Source: Rhodospirillales bacterium (GTDB lineage: Bacteria; Pseudomonadota; Alphaproteobacteria; Acetobacterales; Acetobacteraceae). From it: a stretch of DNA of 51,946 nucleotides. Of this stretch, positions 18,524 through 26,283 are shown piece by piece. Every line of letters starts with the position of its first letter. The first letter of the stretch is position 1. The notes under the pieces are model-generated. The model was not told the DNA's origin. It saw only the letters and a list, made by a program, of their open reading frames with translations, and made no database searches. The stretch lies in contig JANYDF010000122.1 of assembly GCA_025359905.1 (NCBI GenBank), positions 1-51,946 of the forward strand. Reading direction: 5' to 3'. The position numbers were made by a program, and so were the translations under genes.

Positions 18524-19654
18524 CTAAACGTAATACTCCGTCAACGGCGCAAACCCGTTGAACCGCTGGCTGGCATACGTCGTCACATACGCCCCGGTGG
18601 ACAGCAACTCCACCCGGTCGCCGCTTTCCAGCGCCAGCGGCAGCCGGTAGTTGCTGCGTTCATACAAAATATCCGCCCCGTCGCAGGTCGGACCGGCAAT
18701 CGCCACCGGCCCCATCGTGCCGCCATCGTGCGGGGTCATGAAGCGATACTTGATGCTCTCGCCTTCGGTTTCCGCCAGCCCGCCGAAGCGGCCGATGTCC
18801 AGATACACCCAGCGCACCGGGTCGTTCTTGTCGCGCCTGCTCACCAGCACAACTTCGGCGCTGACCACGCCGGCGTCGCCGACGATGAAGCGGCCCGGCT
18901 CGATCAGCATTTCTGGCAGGTTGTTGCCGAAATGTTTGGTCATCGCGCCCATGATCGCGTTGCCGAATGCATCGATGCCCGGCACCTCGTCGCGGTAGCG
19001 CGTCGGGAAGCCGCCGCCGAGATTGACCATACGGATGTTCACGCCAGAGTCGCGAAGGTCGGTGAACAGCATTGCCACTTTGCCGATGGCCGCTTCGTAG
19101 CTGGCGGTATCGGTTTGCTGGCTGCCGACATGGAACGACAGGCCGTACGGGTCGAGCCCGAGATCGCCCGCGCGCGCCATCAGCTCACGTGCCGAATCGA
19201 TGGTGGTGCCGAACTTGCGCGACAGCGGCCAATCCGCCCCGGCGTTCTCCACCATGATGCGGCAATACACCCGGCTGCCCGGCGCATGGCGCGCGATCTT
19301 GTCGAGTTCCTCGGCCGAATCGAAGGCGAACAGCGACACGCCCGCAGCAAAGGCGCGGCGGATTGCTGCAACTTTCTTGATGGTATTGCCGAAGCTGATG
19401 CGGCCAGGTGCGGCGCCCGCATCGAGGCAGGCATCGACCTCCTCGGCGCTGGCGGCGTCGAAGCTGCTGTTCAGCGCCGCTAGCCGCGTCAAAATCTGCG
19501 GCGCCGGATTGGCCTTCACGGCGTAATAAATGCGCGCCAGCGGCAACGCATCACGCAGCGCGCGGAAGTTCTCCGCAACACGGTCGACGTCAAGCACCAA
19601 GCACGGCGTGGCCGGCTGATGCTCAGCAAGGAAACGGGCGACTTTCGGAGTCAT
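18524..19654 (-). CDS. Ornithine decarboxylase (PLP fold type III)
   Basis: A 376-residue enzyme making putrescine from ornithine. The PLP-binding Lys is K47 in YYAVKANP. Other fold III motifs are FHVGSQ, NLGGGFPTRY (phosphate loop), EPGRF, and the active-site Cys C324 in GPTCDGADIL, contributed across the dimer. Length fits the eukaryote-like ODC/lysine-ODC group common in alphaproteobacteria. Dual lysine activity cannot be excluded. The start at 19654 has GGGGGAG upstream and matches the family N-terminus MTPKVARFL. The frame stays open for 86 more codons upstream, but that stretch is more likely an RNA leader. Confidence 0.93.
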   Translation of the reverse strand: MTPKVARFLAEHQPATPCLVLDVDRVAENFRALRDALPLARIYYAVKANPAPQILTRLAALNSSFDAASAEEVDACLDAGAAPGRISFGNTIKKVAAIRRAFAAGVSLFAFDSAEELDKIARHAPGSRVYCRIMVENAGADWPLSRKFGTTIDSARELMARAGDLGLDPYGLSFHVGSQQTDTASYEAAIGKVAMLFTDLRDSGVNIRMVNLGGGFPTRYRDEVPGIDAFGNAIMGAMTKHFGNNLPEMLIEPGRFIVGDAGVVSAEVVLVSRRDKNDPVRWVYLDIGRFGGLAETEGESIKYRFMTPHDGGTMGPVAIAGPTCDGADILYERSNYRLPLALESGDRVELLSTGAYVTTYASQRFNGFAPLTEYYV

Positions 19655-19969
19655 CCGCGCTCTCCCCCATATGAACGCCCGTCTAACCAGACGGCGGGCG
19701 TAAGATTGCGAAACGGTCGAACGAACCAGCGACCAGACGAATGGCCTGTGCGGAAACCGCCAGGACCCGGTATGCCAGAACGCTTGACGTCGTTGCGTAA
19801 CCCTAGGGGCCAGAGGCACGTGCGTTGCTGCGTGAATCGCCAAATAGGACCCCCACCCCCCCGGCGCAAGCGGAAATTTCGGGCCTTCCACCCGCCCGCC
19901 GCAGCGCGGCAATGCGGTGGCGGCCGGGGGCGATTGCCGCTATCCACGTACGGTCAACTGACACATGCC
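19655..19969 (-). promoter_or_regulatory. Long leader of ornithine decarboxylase; candidate speF-type RNA element
   Basis: These 315 bases between the divergent ODC and YihY genes hold no gene I can support. On the ODC strand there is a perfect hairpin ending 24 bases before the ATG: CCGTCT and AGACGG around a GGTT loop (19694-19679), with further short inverted repeats upstream. A speF RNA motif is known from alphaproteobacterial ornithine decarboxylase leaders, so this is the obvious candidate; I judge by position and structure only and have not matched the covariance model. The region also contains a G-rich tract on this strand near 19848-19862. Confidence 0.45.
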
Positions 19970-20878
19970 ATGACCGAGCCTGAGGCGAGCGTTTCTGCCC
20001 CTATCCGCCAACCATCGCCGCCGAACCGGGGCGGCTGGCGAGCGGTGGTGCGCGGCACGTTCAATGCCATCATCTCCGACCGGGTCGGGCTGGTCGCCGC
20101 CGGCTGCGCTTTCTGGGCCACGCTGGCGCTGTTTCCGGCCATCAGCATGGTGGTGTCGCTGTACGGTTTGGTGTTCGACCCGGCGGCGGTTGAGCCGCAG
20201 CTTGCCACGCTGCGCAATTTGGTGCCGGGCGAGGCGTTCGCGCTGGTCGCCGGGCGCGTGCATGTTCTGGTGTCGCATGGCAGCGGCACGCTCGGCGCTT
20301 CGCTTGCCGTCAGCAGCGTCATCGCGCTCTGGAGCGCCGCCACCGGCACCAAATCGATGCTGGCCGCCCTCAACCTGGCGTATGCAGCCTACGAACAGCG
20401 CAGCTTTCTGGCGTTTCAGGCCGTCGGTCTGGCGCTGACCCTGTGCGCCATCCTGGTCGCAATCCTGGCGCTAGCCATTCTGGTGGCGCTGCCCGCCGCC
20501 ATCGATTTTCTTGGCGTCTCGGCCTACGGCAGCCGGTTGGCCCAAACCGGATCGCTGCTGATGCTGGTGGTGTTCGTGCTTGTGTCGATCTCGGTGCTGT
20601 ACCGCGTTGGGCCGTGCCGCCCGCCCAACCGCCCGCCCAACCGGCAGCACGTGCGCCAGCCGTGGGTGACGCCCGGCGCGGTGCTGGCCACGGCGGTCTG
20701 GCTCGCCGCCTCGGTCGCGGTCTCGTTTTATGTCGGCAATTTGGCGACCTTCGACGCCACTTATGGGCCGCTCGGCGCGGTCGCGGGCGTGATGATCTGG
20801 TTCTGGGTGTCGGCCTATGTTGTGCTGGCCGGGGCTGAACTGAACGCCCAACTGGAATTGGCCGCGTCCGGCGGCTAG
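19970..20878 (+). CDS. YihY/BrkB-family inner-membrane protein
   Basis: A 302-residue integral membrane protein with about six hydrophobic segments. Family hallmarks are the N-terminal GLVAAGCAFWATLALFPAI, the WSAATGTKSMLAALNLAY stretch, a conserved Tyr-rich loop before PWVTPGAVLATAVWL, and the last segment YGPLGAVAGVMIWFWVSAY. Called ribonuclease BN or virulence factor BrkB in older annotations, but function is unproven. The cytoplasmic loop contains PPNRPPNR, from a perfect 12-bp tandem duplication. The start is the first ATG matching the family; no clear ribosome binding site is seen. Its stop abuts the stop of the next, convergent gene with no bases between. Confidence 0.88.
   Translation: MTEPEASVSAPIRQPSPPNRGGWRAVVRGTFNAIISDRVGLVAAGCAFWATLALFPAISMVVSLYGLVFDPAAVEPQLATLRNLVPGEAFALVAGRVHVLVSHGSGTLGASLAVSSVIALWSAATGTKSMLAALNLAYAAYEQRSFLAFQAVGLALTLCAILVAILALAILVALPAAIDFLGVSAYGSRLAQTGSLLMLVVFVLVSISVLYRVGPCRPPNRPPNRQHVRQPWVTPGAVLATAVWLAASVAVSFYVGNLATFDATYGPLGAVAGVMIWFWVSAYVVLAGAELNAQLELAASGG
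20618..20641 (+). repeat. 12-bp in-frame tandem duplication within YihY/BrkB gene
   Basis: The unit CGCCCGCCCAAC occurs twice head to tail and encodes the repeated PPNR in a loop between membrane segments. It keeps the frame, so it probably lengthens the loop by four residues without breaking the protein. Confidence 0.7.
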
Positions 20879-21853
20879 TCAGCCGGTGATGCGGGCCAGC
20901 CGTACTGCGGTGTGGCCCCGGCTTGGCCGCAAACTCGGCATCACCAGCAGGCAATCATCGTGCGGCGTGCGCACTTCTTCCTCGCCGTCGATGGCCAGCA
21001 GCGTGTTGCGCGCCTGGATCAGGTCGCCGCCTTTGAACGGCTGCACGAAACAAAACGAGGATGTGGCGGCGGTGACCACGGTCGTCACTTGGGCAAATCG
21101 CCGTCCCCCCGGTGCGCGCGGCGGCGGCGGCAGCGCCGGATGCCGATCCGCCATGCCGAGATGGCGCAAAGCCCCGGCGACAGCGGCCAGCGTCATATCG
21201 ACGGATGCGGGTTCCCAGTGCTGCCCGGCTTCCACCAGCACGGCGGCCTGTCCGGTGGCTGGCTCGGCAAATCGGCCATAGTCGATCATCCGCCGTCCGC
21301 TGACATGTCCGGTATCCGCCACCGCCAGCGGCGGGCTGCCGATTGCCAACGCGAGGTCGCGGCCCTTCGTGGCCGCCCCGCTCAAGATCAGCGGCTCGGA
21401 TGGCCATAGCATCGAGTGCAGATCGACCAGCACATCGACCGAATCGATCAGCCCGCGCATTTCCCGCGCCCGTGCCAATTCCACCGAACGGCGGTTGCCG
21501 TCCAGCAGCGGCGGGTCCCAAAGCCGGTTCAGGTCTTCCTCGACGAAGCGCGAGGCGGTGGGCTGGCTGCTGTCGAACCGGTCAAAGGCCGCCAAATTGG
21601 CAAAGCCGAAGGTCAAGCGGCCGCGCAACGGCCGCAATCCGGCGCGCAGCAACTGATCGAGCACAATTGCCCCGGACAACTCGTTGCCATGGATTAGCGA
21701 AACCAGCGCCAGATGCGGCCCCGGCGCTGGGCCCAAGAAGCTGGTGAAGCCCGGAACACCCGTGTTGCCCGTGCGCCAGTGCGACAAGTCGGGGGCGGCA
21801 AGCCAAACGTCGAAGTGCGGCAGTGCCGCCGGGAAGGGCGCGCAATCATCCAT
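20879..21853 (-). CDS. Succinylglutamate desuccinylase/aspartoacylase-family deacylase
   Basis: A 324-residue zinc carboxypeptidase-fold enzyme. The zinc ligands are H55 and E58 in SLIHGNE and H146 in LVDLHSM; VEAGQHW carries the likely catalytic Glu (E208) and H212. EEDLNRLW (105-112) is the substrate-carboxylate motif of the family. The C-terminal third is beta-rich, as in AspA/AstE proteins. It should remove an acyl group from a small N-acylated or related substrate; AstE itself is unlikely because no arginine succinyltransferase genes are near. No strong ribosome binding site precedes the ATG. The helicase gene lies 86 bases upstream on the same strand. Confidence 0.85.
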   Translation of the reverse strand: MDDCAPFPAALPHFDVWLAAPDLSHWRTGNTGVPGFTSFLGPAPGPHLALVSLIHGNELSGAIVLDQLLRAGLRPLRGRLTFGFANLAAFDRFDSSQPTASRFVEEDLNRLWDPPLLDGNRRSVELARAREMRGLIDSVDVLVDLHSMLWPSEPLILSGAATKGRDLALAIGSPPLAVADTGHVSGRRMIDYGRFAEPATGQAAVLVEAGQHWEPASVDMTLAAVAGALRHLGMADRHPALPPPPRAPGGRRFAQVTTVVTAATSSFCFVQPFKGGDLIQARNTLLAIDGEEEVRTPHDDCLLVMPSLRPSRGHTAVRLARITG

Positions 21854-21891
21854 CGGTGGTGCGGTCCGGCGGAATGGTCATCCGGCCACTG

Positions 21892-21929
21892 TATACGCAA
21901 GCCGGGTCTCGGCAACCGGCCTGCGTATA
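21892..21929 (-). terminator. 14-bp stem-loop downstream of helicase gene
   Basis: Arms at 21892-21905 and 21916-21929 pair over 14 positions around a 10-base loop. On the plus strand one pair is an A-C mismatch, but on the minus strand the same pair becomes G-U. The full stem is thus stable only in transcripts of the helicase strand, whose stop is 10 bases away. No U-tract follows. Likely a 3'-end hairpin or an attenuator before the downstream deacylase gene. Confidence 0.5.
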
Positions 21930-21939
21930 GCACTTCGTC

Positions 21940-23082
21940 TCAGGCGGCGCGGGCGAGGGCGCGCGGCGGCTGCATCACCGGGATCGAGACGCGGATCAGC
22001 TTCTCGATATCGCGCAGGAAGCTGCGCTCGCCGCCGTCCACCAGGCTGATCGCCTGGCCGGTGGCGCCGGCGCGGGCGGTGCGCCCGATGCGGTGCACGT
22101 AGCTTTCCGGCACGTTCGGCAGTTCGAAGTTGATCACGTGGGTCACGCCGGTCACATCGATGCCGCGTGCGGCGATGTCGGTGGCGATCAGCACCCGCGT
22201 GGTGCCGGCGCGGAAGGCGGCCAGCGCCTTTTCACGCTGCGGCTGGCTTTTGTTGCCATGAATGGCCTGCGCCTCGATGCCGTCCTCGGCCAGATGCTTC
22301 ACCACCCGGTCGGCGCCATGCTTGGTGCGCGTGAACACCAGGGTGCGCCCACCGCCGTAGTGGCGGATCAGGCCGGACAGCACGTGCCGCTTGTGGCTCT
22401 GCTCGGCGAAGATCACGTGTTGCTCGACCTTGTCCACCGTGGTCGCAACCGGGGCGACCGAGACGCGGGCCGGGTCACGCAGCATGGAATTGGCCAGTTC
22501 GCCAATTTCCTTGGACAGCGTGGCCGAGAAGAACATGGTCTGCCGCTGCGCCGGGATGTCCTTCAGAATGCGGCGGATCGGCAGGATGAAGCCGAGGTCG
22601 AGCATGTGATCGGCCTCGTCCAGCACCAGGATTTCCACCTGATCCAAACGGACGGCGCGGTCCTGCATATGGTCGATCAGGCGGCCGGGGGTAGCAACCA
22701 CCACATCGACGCCCATCGCCATGCCGCGCGACTGGCGCGCCTTCGGCACGCCGCCGAAGATGAGCGCCACGCGCACGCCCTGCTCACGGCCGAGCGCGCG
22801 GAAGGTTTCGGCGATCTGGCTGGCCAGTTCGCGGGTCGGGGCCAGCACCAGGGCGCGCGGGGTCGGGCCCGCCTTGCGGGTGCCGGCGGCGAGGCGGGTC
22901 AGGATCGGCAGCGCGAACGCGGCGGTCTTGCCGGTGCCGGTCTGGGCGATGCCCAGCACATCGCGCCCGGCGAGGCCGTGCGGAATGGCCTGGGTTTGGA
23001 TCGGGGTCGGGGTCACATACTGCGCGTTGGCCACGGCCTTGAGCAGGAGCGGAGACAGTCCGAGATCGGAGAACGACGTCAT
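21940..23082 (-). CDS. DEAD-box ATP-dependent RNA helicase (RhlE-like)
   Basis: A 380-residue helicase core. The Q motif includes PTPIQTQAI, Walker A is AQTGTGKT (46-53), then PTRELASQ, TPGRL, DEAD at 155-158, FSAT, and the second RecA domain with LVFTRTKHGADR, ATDIAARGIDV and HRIGRTARAG. Almost no C-terminal tail follows the core, unlike most RhlE proteins, which carry a basic extension. It should remodel RNA in ribosome assembly or mRNA decay, often more important in the cold; the specific role is inferred. Its 5' leader contains a stem-loop (23121-23143) and the gene ends in a strong 3' hairpin. Confidence 0.93.
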   Translation of the reverse strand: MTSFSDLGLSPLLLKAVANAQYVTPTPIQTQAIPHGLAGRDVLGIAQTGTGKTAAFALPILTRLAAGTRKAGPTPRALVLAPTRELASQIAETFRALGREQGVRVALIFGGVPKARQSRGMAMGVDVVVATPGRLIDHMQDRAVRLDQVEILVLDEADHMLDLGFILPIRRILKDIPAQRQTMFFSATLSKEIGELANSMLRDPARVSVAPVATTVDKVEQHVIFAEQSHKRHVLSGLIRHYGGGRTLVFTRTKHGADRVVKHLAEDGIEAQAIHGNKSQPQREKALAAFRAGTTRVLIATDIAARGIDVTGVTHVINFELPNVPESYVHRIGRTARAGATGQAISLVDGGERSFLRDIEKLIRVSIPVMQPPRALARAA

Positions 23083-23432
23083 CAGGTATAATCACTTTCG
23101 CACGCGACCGCGTCCCCAGCCCCGGTGGCATCCGTGCCACGGGCATAGGGCGCAATCGACCGCAGTCAGCAGGACCGCGAACCGGCGCAAACGTCGAGGA
23201 AAGGAGCTACCAGGAAACAGTTCCTCTCGCGTAAGGCAGCGAGATGGCAGCGCACAGAACCGCATCGAGGCGCTGTAGATAATTGCTGTTGCGGTGCAGC
23301 AAAGTCAAGAAAACTCTTCGCGGGGCAGCTTCCCGCCGCCGCCCGGGTCTCGGCCCCGCCCTCGGTGCCGTCCTAGGCCCAGCCCTGGCCAGGGTCATTG
23401 ACGGCGCCGCGAGGCCTGCCGAAAACCGCCGG
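23083..23432. promoter_or_regulatory. Divergent intergenic region, helicase / ELM1-type gene
   Basis: These 350 bases carry no supported gene. They must hold the promoters of the helicase gene (minus) and the ELM1 operon (plus). I see a hairpin GTGGCA-TCCG-TGCCAC at 23125-23140, extendable with flanking CCC/GGG, in the helicase leader. A GAGGAA/TTCCTC inverted repeat lies at 23196-23226. An operator-like TTGCTG-N8-CAGCAA lies at 23283-23302. No confident -35/-10 pair could be assigned. Confidence 0.4.
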
Positions 23433-24368
23433 ATGAATCCGTCCACCACCTGGATTGTCGCCGAACCCTATGCCGGCCTGCAAGCGCAGGCGCTTGGGCT
23501 GACCGAGGCCGCTGGCCTCGCGGCGGAGGTGCGTTCGCTGGCACCGCGCGGGGTGTGGAAACACATCCCGGCGCGCTGGTGGCCGCACCCGGCATGGGCC
23601 ATCGGCGCGGACACGCTGCGCCCGCCGCTGCCGGAACTGGTGGTGGGCTGCGGCGGCAAGGCGGCGGCGGTGGTGGCGGCGCTGCGCCACCGGGTGCGCG
23701 CGGTGGTCGTGCAGCACCCGCGCATGGATATCCGCAAGTTCGATTTGATCGTGGTCAACCGGCACGACGAACTCACCGGGCCGAACGTCGTCGTCACCCG
23801 CACTGCGCTGCATCGCGTGCGCCCGGCCAAGCTGGCCGAGGCCGCAGAACTCTGGCGCGCCCGCTTCGCGCACCTGCCGCGCCCGCTGGTCGCCGTGCTG
23901 ATCGGCGGCAGCAACGGCCGCTTCCGGCTCGATGCGCCGGTCGGGCAGGCGTTGGCTGGGCAACTCGCCGCCATGATGCAGGCGGACCGGGTTGGCCTGA
24001 TCGTCACCCCGTCGCGGCGCACCGATCCGGCAGTTACGCGAATCTTGCGCGACACGCTGGCGCCGCTGGGCGCCGAGGTGTGGGACGGGACTGGCGACAA
24101 CCCGTATTTCGGCATGCTGGCGCTGGCCGACGCCATCGTGGTGACCACCGACAGCGTCTCGATGGTCTCCGAAGCGGTGGCGACCTCGGCGCCCGTGCTG
24201 CTGGCGCGCTTGCCAGGGCGCTCGCGGCGGATAGGGTTGTTTCTGCAAGGACTGATCGACGACCAGCGCGTGCGGCCCTATCAGGGGCGGCTGGAACTTT
24301 GGCCAGCCGCACCGCTGGACGACACACAAGCTGCGGCGGACGACATGCGGCGGCGGTTTGGGTATTGA
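23433..24368 (+). CDS. ELM1/DUF1022-family (GT-B-like) protein
   Basis: A 311-residue protein of the family annotated as mitochondrial fission ELM1 family, widespread in alphaproteobacteria and resembling a GT-B glycosyltransferase. Visible features are WIVAEPYAGLQAQALGL at the N-terminus, VVGCGGKAAAVVAALR, VVVQHPRMD, then AVLIGGSNGRFRL and VTTDSVSMVSEA, the last like a nucleotide-sugar or UDP-GlcNAc-binding motif. Biochemical function is not established; a surface-glycan role is inference. The start is the ATG at 23433, where family similarity begins, although the frame is open further upstream. The next gene follows after 9 bases. Confidence 0.8.
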   Translation: MNPSTTWIVAEPYAGLQAQALGLTEAAGLAAEVRSLAPRGVWKHIPARWWPHPAWAIGADTLRPPLPELVVGCGGKAAAVVAALRHRVRAVVVQHPRMDIRKFDLIVVNRHDELTGPNVVVTRTALHRVRPAKLAEAAELWRARFAHLPRPLVAVLIGGSNGRFRLDAPVGQALAGQLAAMMQADRVGLIVTPSRRTDPAVTRILRDTLAPLGAEVWDGTGDNPYFGMLALADAIVVTTDSVSMVSEAVATSAPVLLARLPGRSRRIGLFLQGLIDDQRVRPYQGRLELWPAAPLDDTQAAADDMRRRFGY

Positions 24369-24377
24369 GGGAACGAC

Positions 24378-26270
24378 ATGCTGGACATCAACACCTTCGA
24401 CGCCCGGGCCGGCGGCAACGTGCTGTACAAGGCGCTCGCCCATCCGCTCGCCGCCAAGGCAATCAGCAAGCTTTATCAAAGTCTTCCGGCTCCGGTGGCG
24501 CTGGTCGATCCCGACGGTGTGGCCGCCGCGCTGCTGGCGCTGCACCCCGGCATTCCGCCGCTCGCCGGATTGTATGTGCAGGACGTGCTGGCGCTCGGCG
24601 TCGAGCGGGCGGGTCACGCCGGGCAGGCGCTGACCGACCTGCCGCACTGCGGTGCCGCCAGCGTATTGATCGCGGCGTTCGATGCCGGGCGGGTGCTGGA
24701 CCGGCTGCGCCACGTGCTGCCGCCGGGTGCGACGGTCGTCACGCTCGATGCCGCGCGGCTGCCGGACGCGATGCTGACCAACCCGCGCCGCTATCTGGAC
24801 CGGCTGAACTTCGCTACCAACTTTGCGTTCTTCCGCGAGCAGAACGGTCTGTCGACCCGGCTGGTCACTGCGAATTACTGGTCGGGCTATGGTGCAACCC
24901 AGGTGCGGCTATGGTTGCACCTTTATGATGAGGCCGGTGCAACCTTGGCCGAATGGGAGCAGCCGGTGCCGTCCGGTCCCGGCGGCATCGTGATCGACAG
25001 CCGCGCAATTCGGGAACGTTTCGGTTTGCCGGAGTTCACCGGCCAGTTGTTCATCCACGCCATCGGTGCGGCGGGGCACGACGTGGTGAAGTACGCGCTG
25101 GACACATTCGGAACAGACAACGATGCCAGCCTGTCATGCACCCACGATGCGAACGCCTGGCCGTCCGGCCGTTACGCCGGCATTCCGGCGCCGGGGCCGG
25201 GCGAGCGGGTGATCGTATGGGTGCAGAACAGCCATGCCGTGCCGATCCCGGCGGGGGCCATCGCGCTCGACCGCATGGGGGCCGAGCAGCCGGTGGCGGT
25301 GGGGCGGGCGGTGGCGCCGTTCGCCACGCTGGCGCTCGATGTGGCCGATCTGCTGCCGGGTCTGGCATGGCCCGCGCAAATCGAGATGCGCAGCGGCCGC
25401 CATGTGGTGCGGCCGCGCTACGAAGTGGTGCGCGGCGGACGCACCCGGATTGCCCATGCCAACGTGGAGCGCGCCGGGCTGCTTCCCGATCCGGGCATCG
25501 CCCGCCTGCCGCCGCAGCTTGGCCGGGGCTATTTGCTGCCGGTGCCCATCCTGCCGCGCGGCACGTTCCGCACGCTGATCCAGCCGACGCCGATGGCCGA
25601 GGCGCAAACCACGCTGCCGGTGCGGCTGGACATTTTCGCGGCCGATGGCGGCAAAGTTGCGGAACGCTTCCTCGGCTGTCTGCCGCGTAACCACAATGTT
25701 GCGGCCGATCTGGACGATCTGTTGCCCGCCGATGCGCTCGCCGAAGGCGGACATGCCGATCTGGTCTACGACTTTCGCGATGGCGGCGAGGCGGATGGCT
25801 GGTTGCACACGCTGGTGCGCGCCGAGCATCGCGCCAGCGGCCACGCCGCCGAGAGCAGCTTTGGCGCGCATATCTATAACACTTTGATGACCTACCGCGA
25901 CGAACCGCAGTCGTACGCAGGCGCGCCGCCGGGTTTGTCCACGCGGCTGTTCCTCAAACTGGGCGATTCCGGACGGCGCAGCTTCTCCTTGCTGATCTAT
26001 CCGGCATCGGCGGCGTGGCATCCGCAGTCGTCCACTTCGTTGTTGCTGCACGATGCCGAGGGCCGGCAGATCGCTGCTGCCCCGCTGACGATTGCCTGTT
26101 CGGGTTCGGCGCTGGTGTTCCCGGACGCGCATTTCAGCGCCGCCGAGATCGTTGCCGCCGGGCCGTCCGGCTACGTGCTGATCCGCGATACGACATGCCG
26201 GTTGTTCGGTTATCACGGCTTGATGAATAGCGCCGGCGGGTTCTCCATGGACCACATGTTCGGCTTCTAA
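24378..26270 (+). CDS. Uncharacterised 630-residue multidomain protein
   Basis: I do not recognise this protein. Residues 1-150 look alpha/beta, with Rossmann-like alternation (VALVDPDGVAAALL, SVLIAAFDAGRVLDRL, ATVVTLDAARLP). The rest is beta-rich and seems to hold three related modules starting near VRLWLHLYDEAG, LPVRLDIFAADGG and STRLFLKLGDSG, each a strand rich in R, L and aromatics followed by a D/E-x-G turn. It ends SGGFSMDHMFGF. There is no signal peptide or membrane segment. A GAGGGA site precedes the ATG. It sits 9 bases after the ELM1-type gene and 13 before the FadJ-like gene, so all three are probably one operon. Confidence 0.75.
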   Translation: MLDINTFDARAGGNVLYKALAHPLAAKAISKLYQSLPAPVALVDPDGVAAALLALHPGIPPLAGLYVQDVLALGVERAGHAGQALTDLPHCGAASVLIAAFDAGRVLDRLRHVLPPGATVVTLDAARLPDAMLTNPRRYLDRLNFATNFAFFREQNGLSTRLVTANYWSGYGATQVRLWLHLYDEAGATLAEWEQPVPSGPGGIVIDSRAIRERFGLPEFTGQLFIHAIGAAGHDVVKYALDTFGTDNDASLSCTHDANAWPSGRYAGIPAPGPGERVIVWVQNSHAVPIPAGAIALDRMGAEQPVAVGRAVAPFATLALDVADLLPGLAWPAQIEMRSGRHVVRPRYEVVRGGRTRIAHANVERAGLLPDPGIARLPPQLGRGYLLPVPILPRGTFRTLIQPTPMAEAQTTLPVRLDIFAADGGKVAERFLGCLPRNHNVAADLDDLLPADALAEGGHADLVYDFRDGGEADGWLHTLVRAEHRASGHAAESSFGAHIYNTLMTYRDEPQSYAGAPPGLSTRLFLKLGDSGRRSFSLLIYPASAAWHPQSSTSLLLHDAEGRQIAAAPLTIACSGSALVFPDAHFSAAEIVAAGPSGYVLIRDTTCRLFGYHGLMNSAGGFSMDHMFGF

Positions 26271-26283
26271 CCGGAGACCCGCC

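Noticed and set aside
19848-19862. G-rich tract on the minus strand as a G-quadruplex
   Set aside because: Only two long G-runs are close together; four are needed for a simple intramolecular quadruplex.
19655-19912. N-terminal extension of ornithine decarboxylase by 86 residues
   Set aside because: The family begins at MTPKVARFL, with a good ribosome binding site just before it. The upstream stretch is better explained as an RNA leader, although its open frame is noted as a finding.
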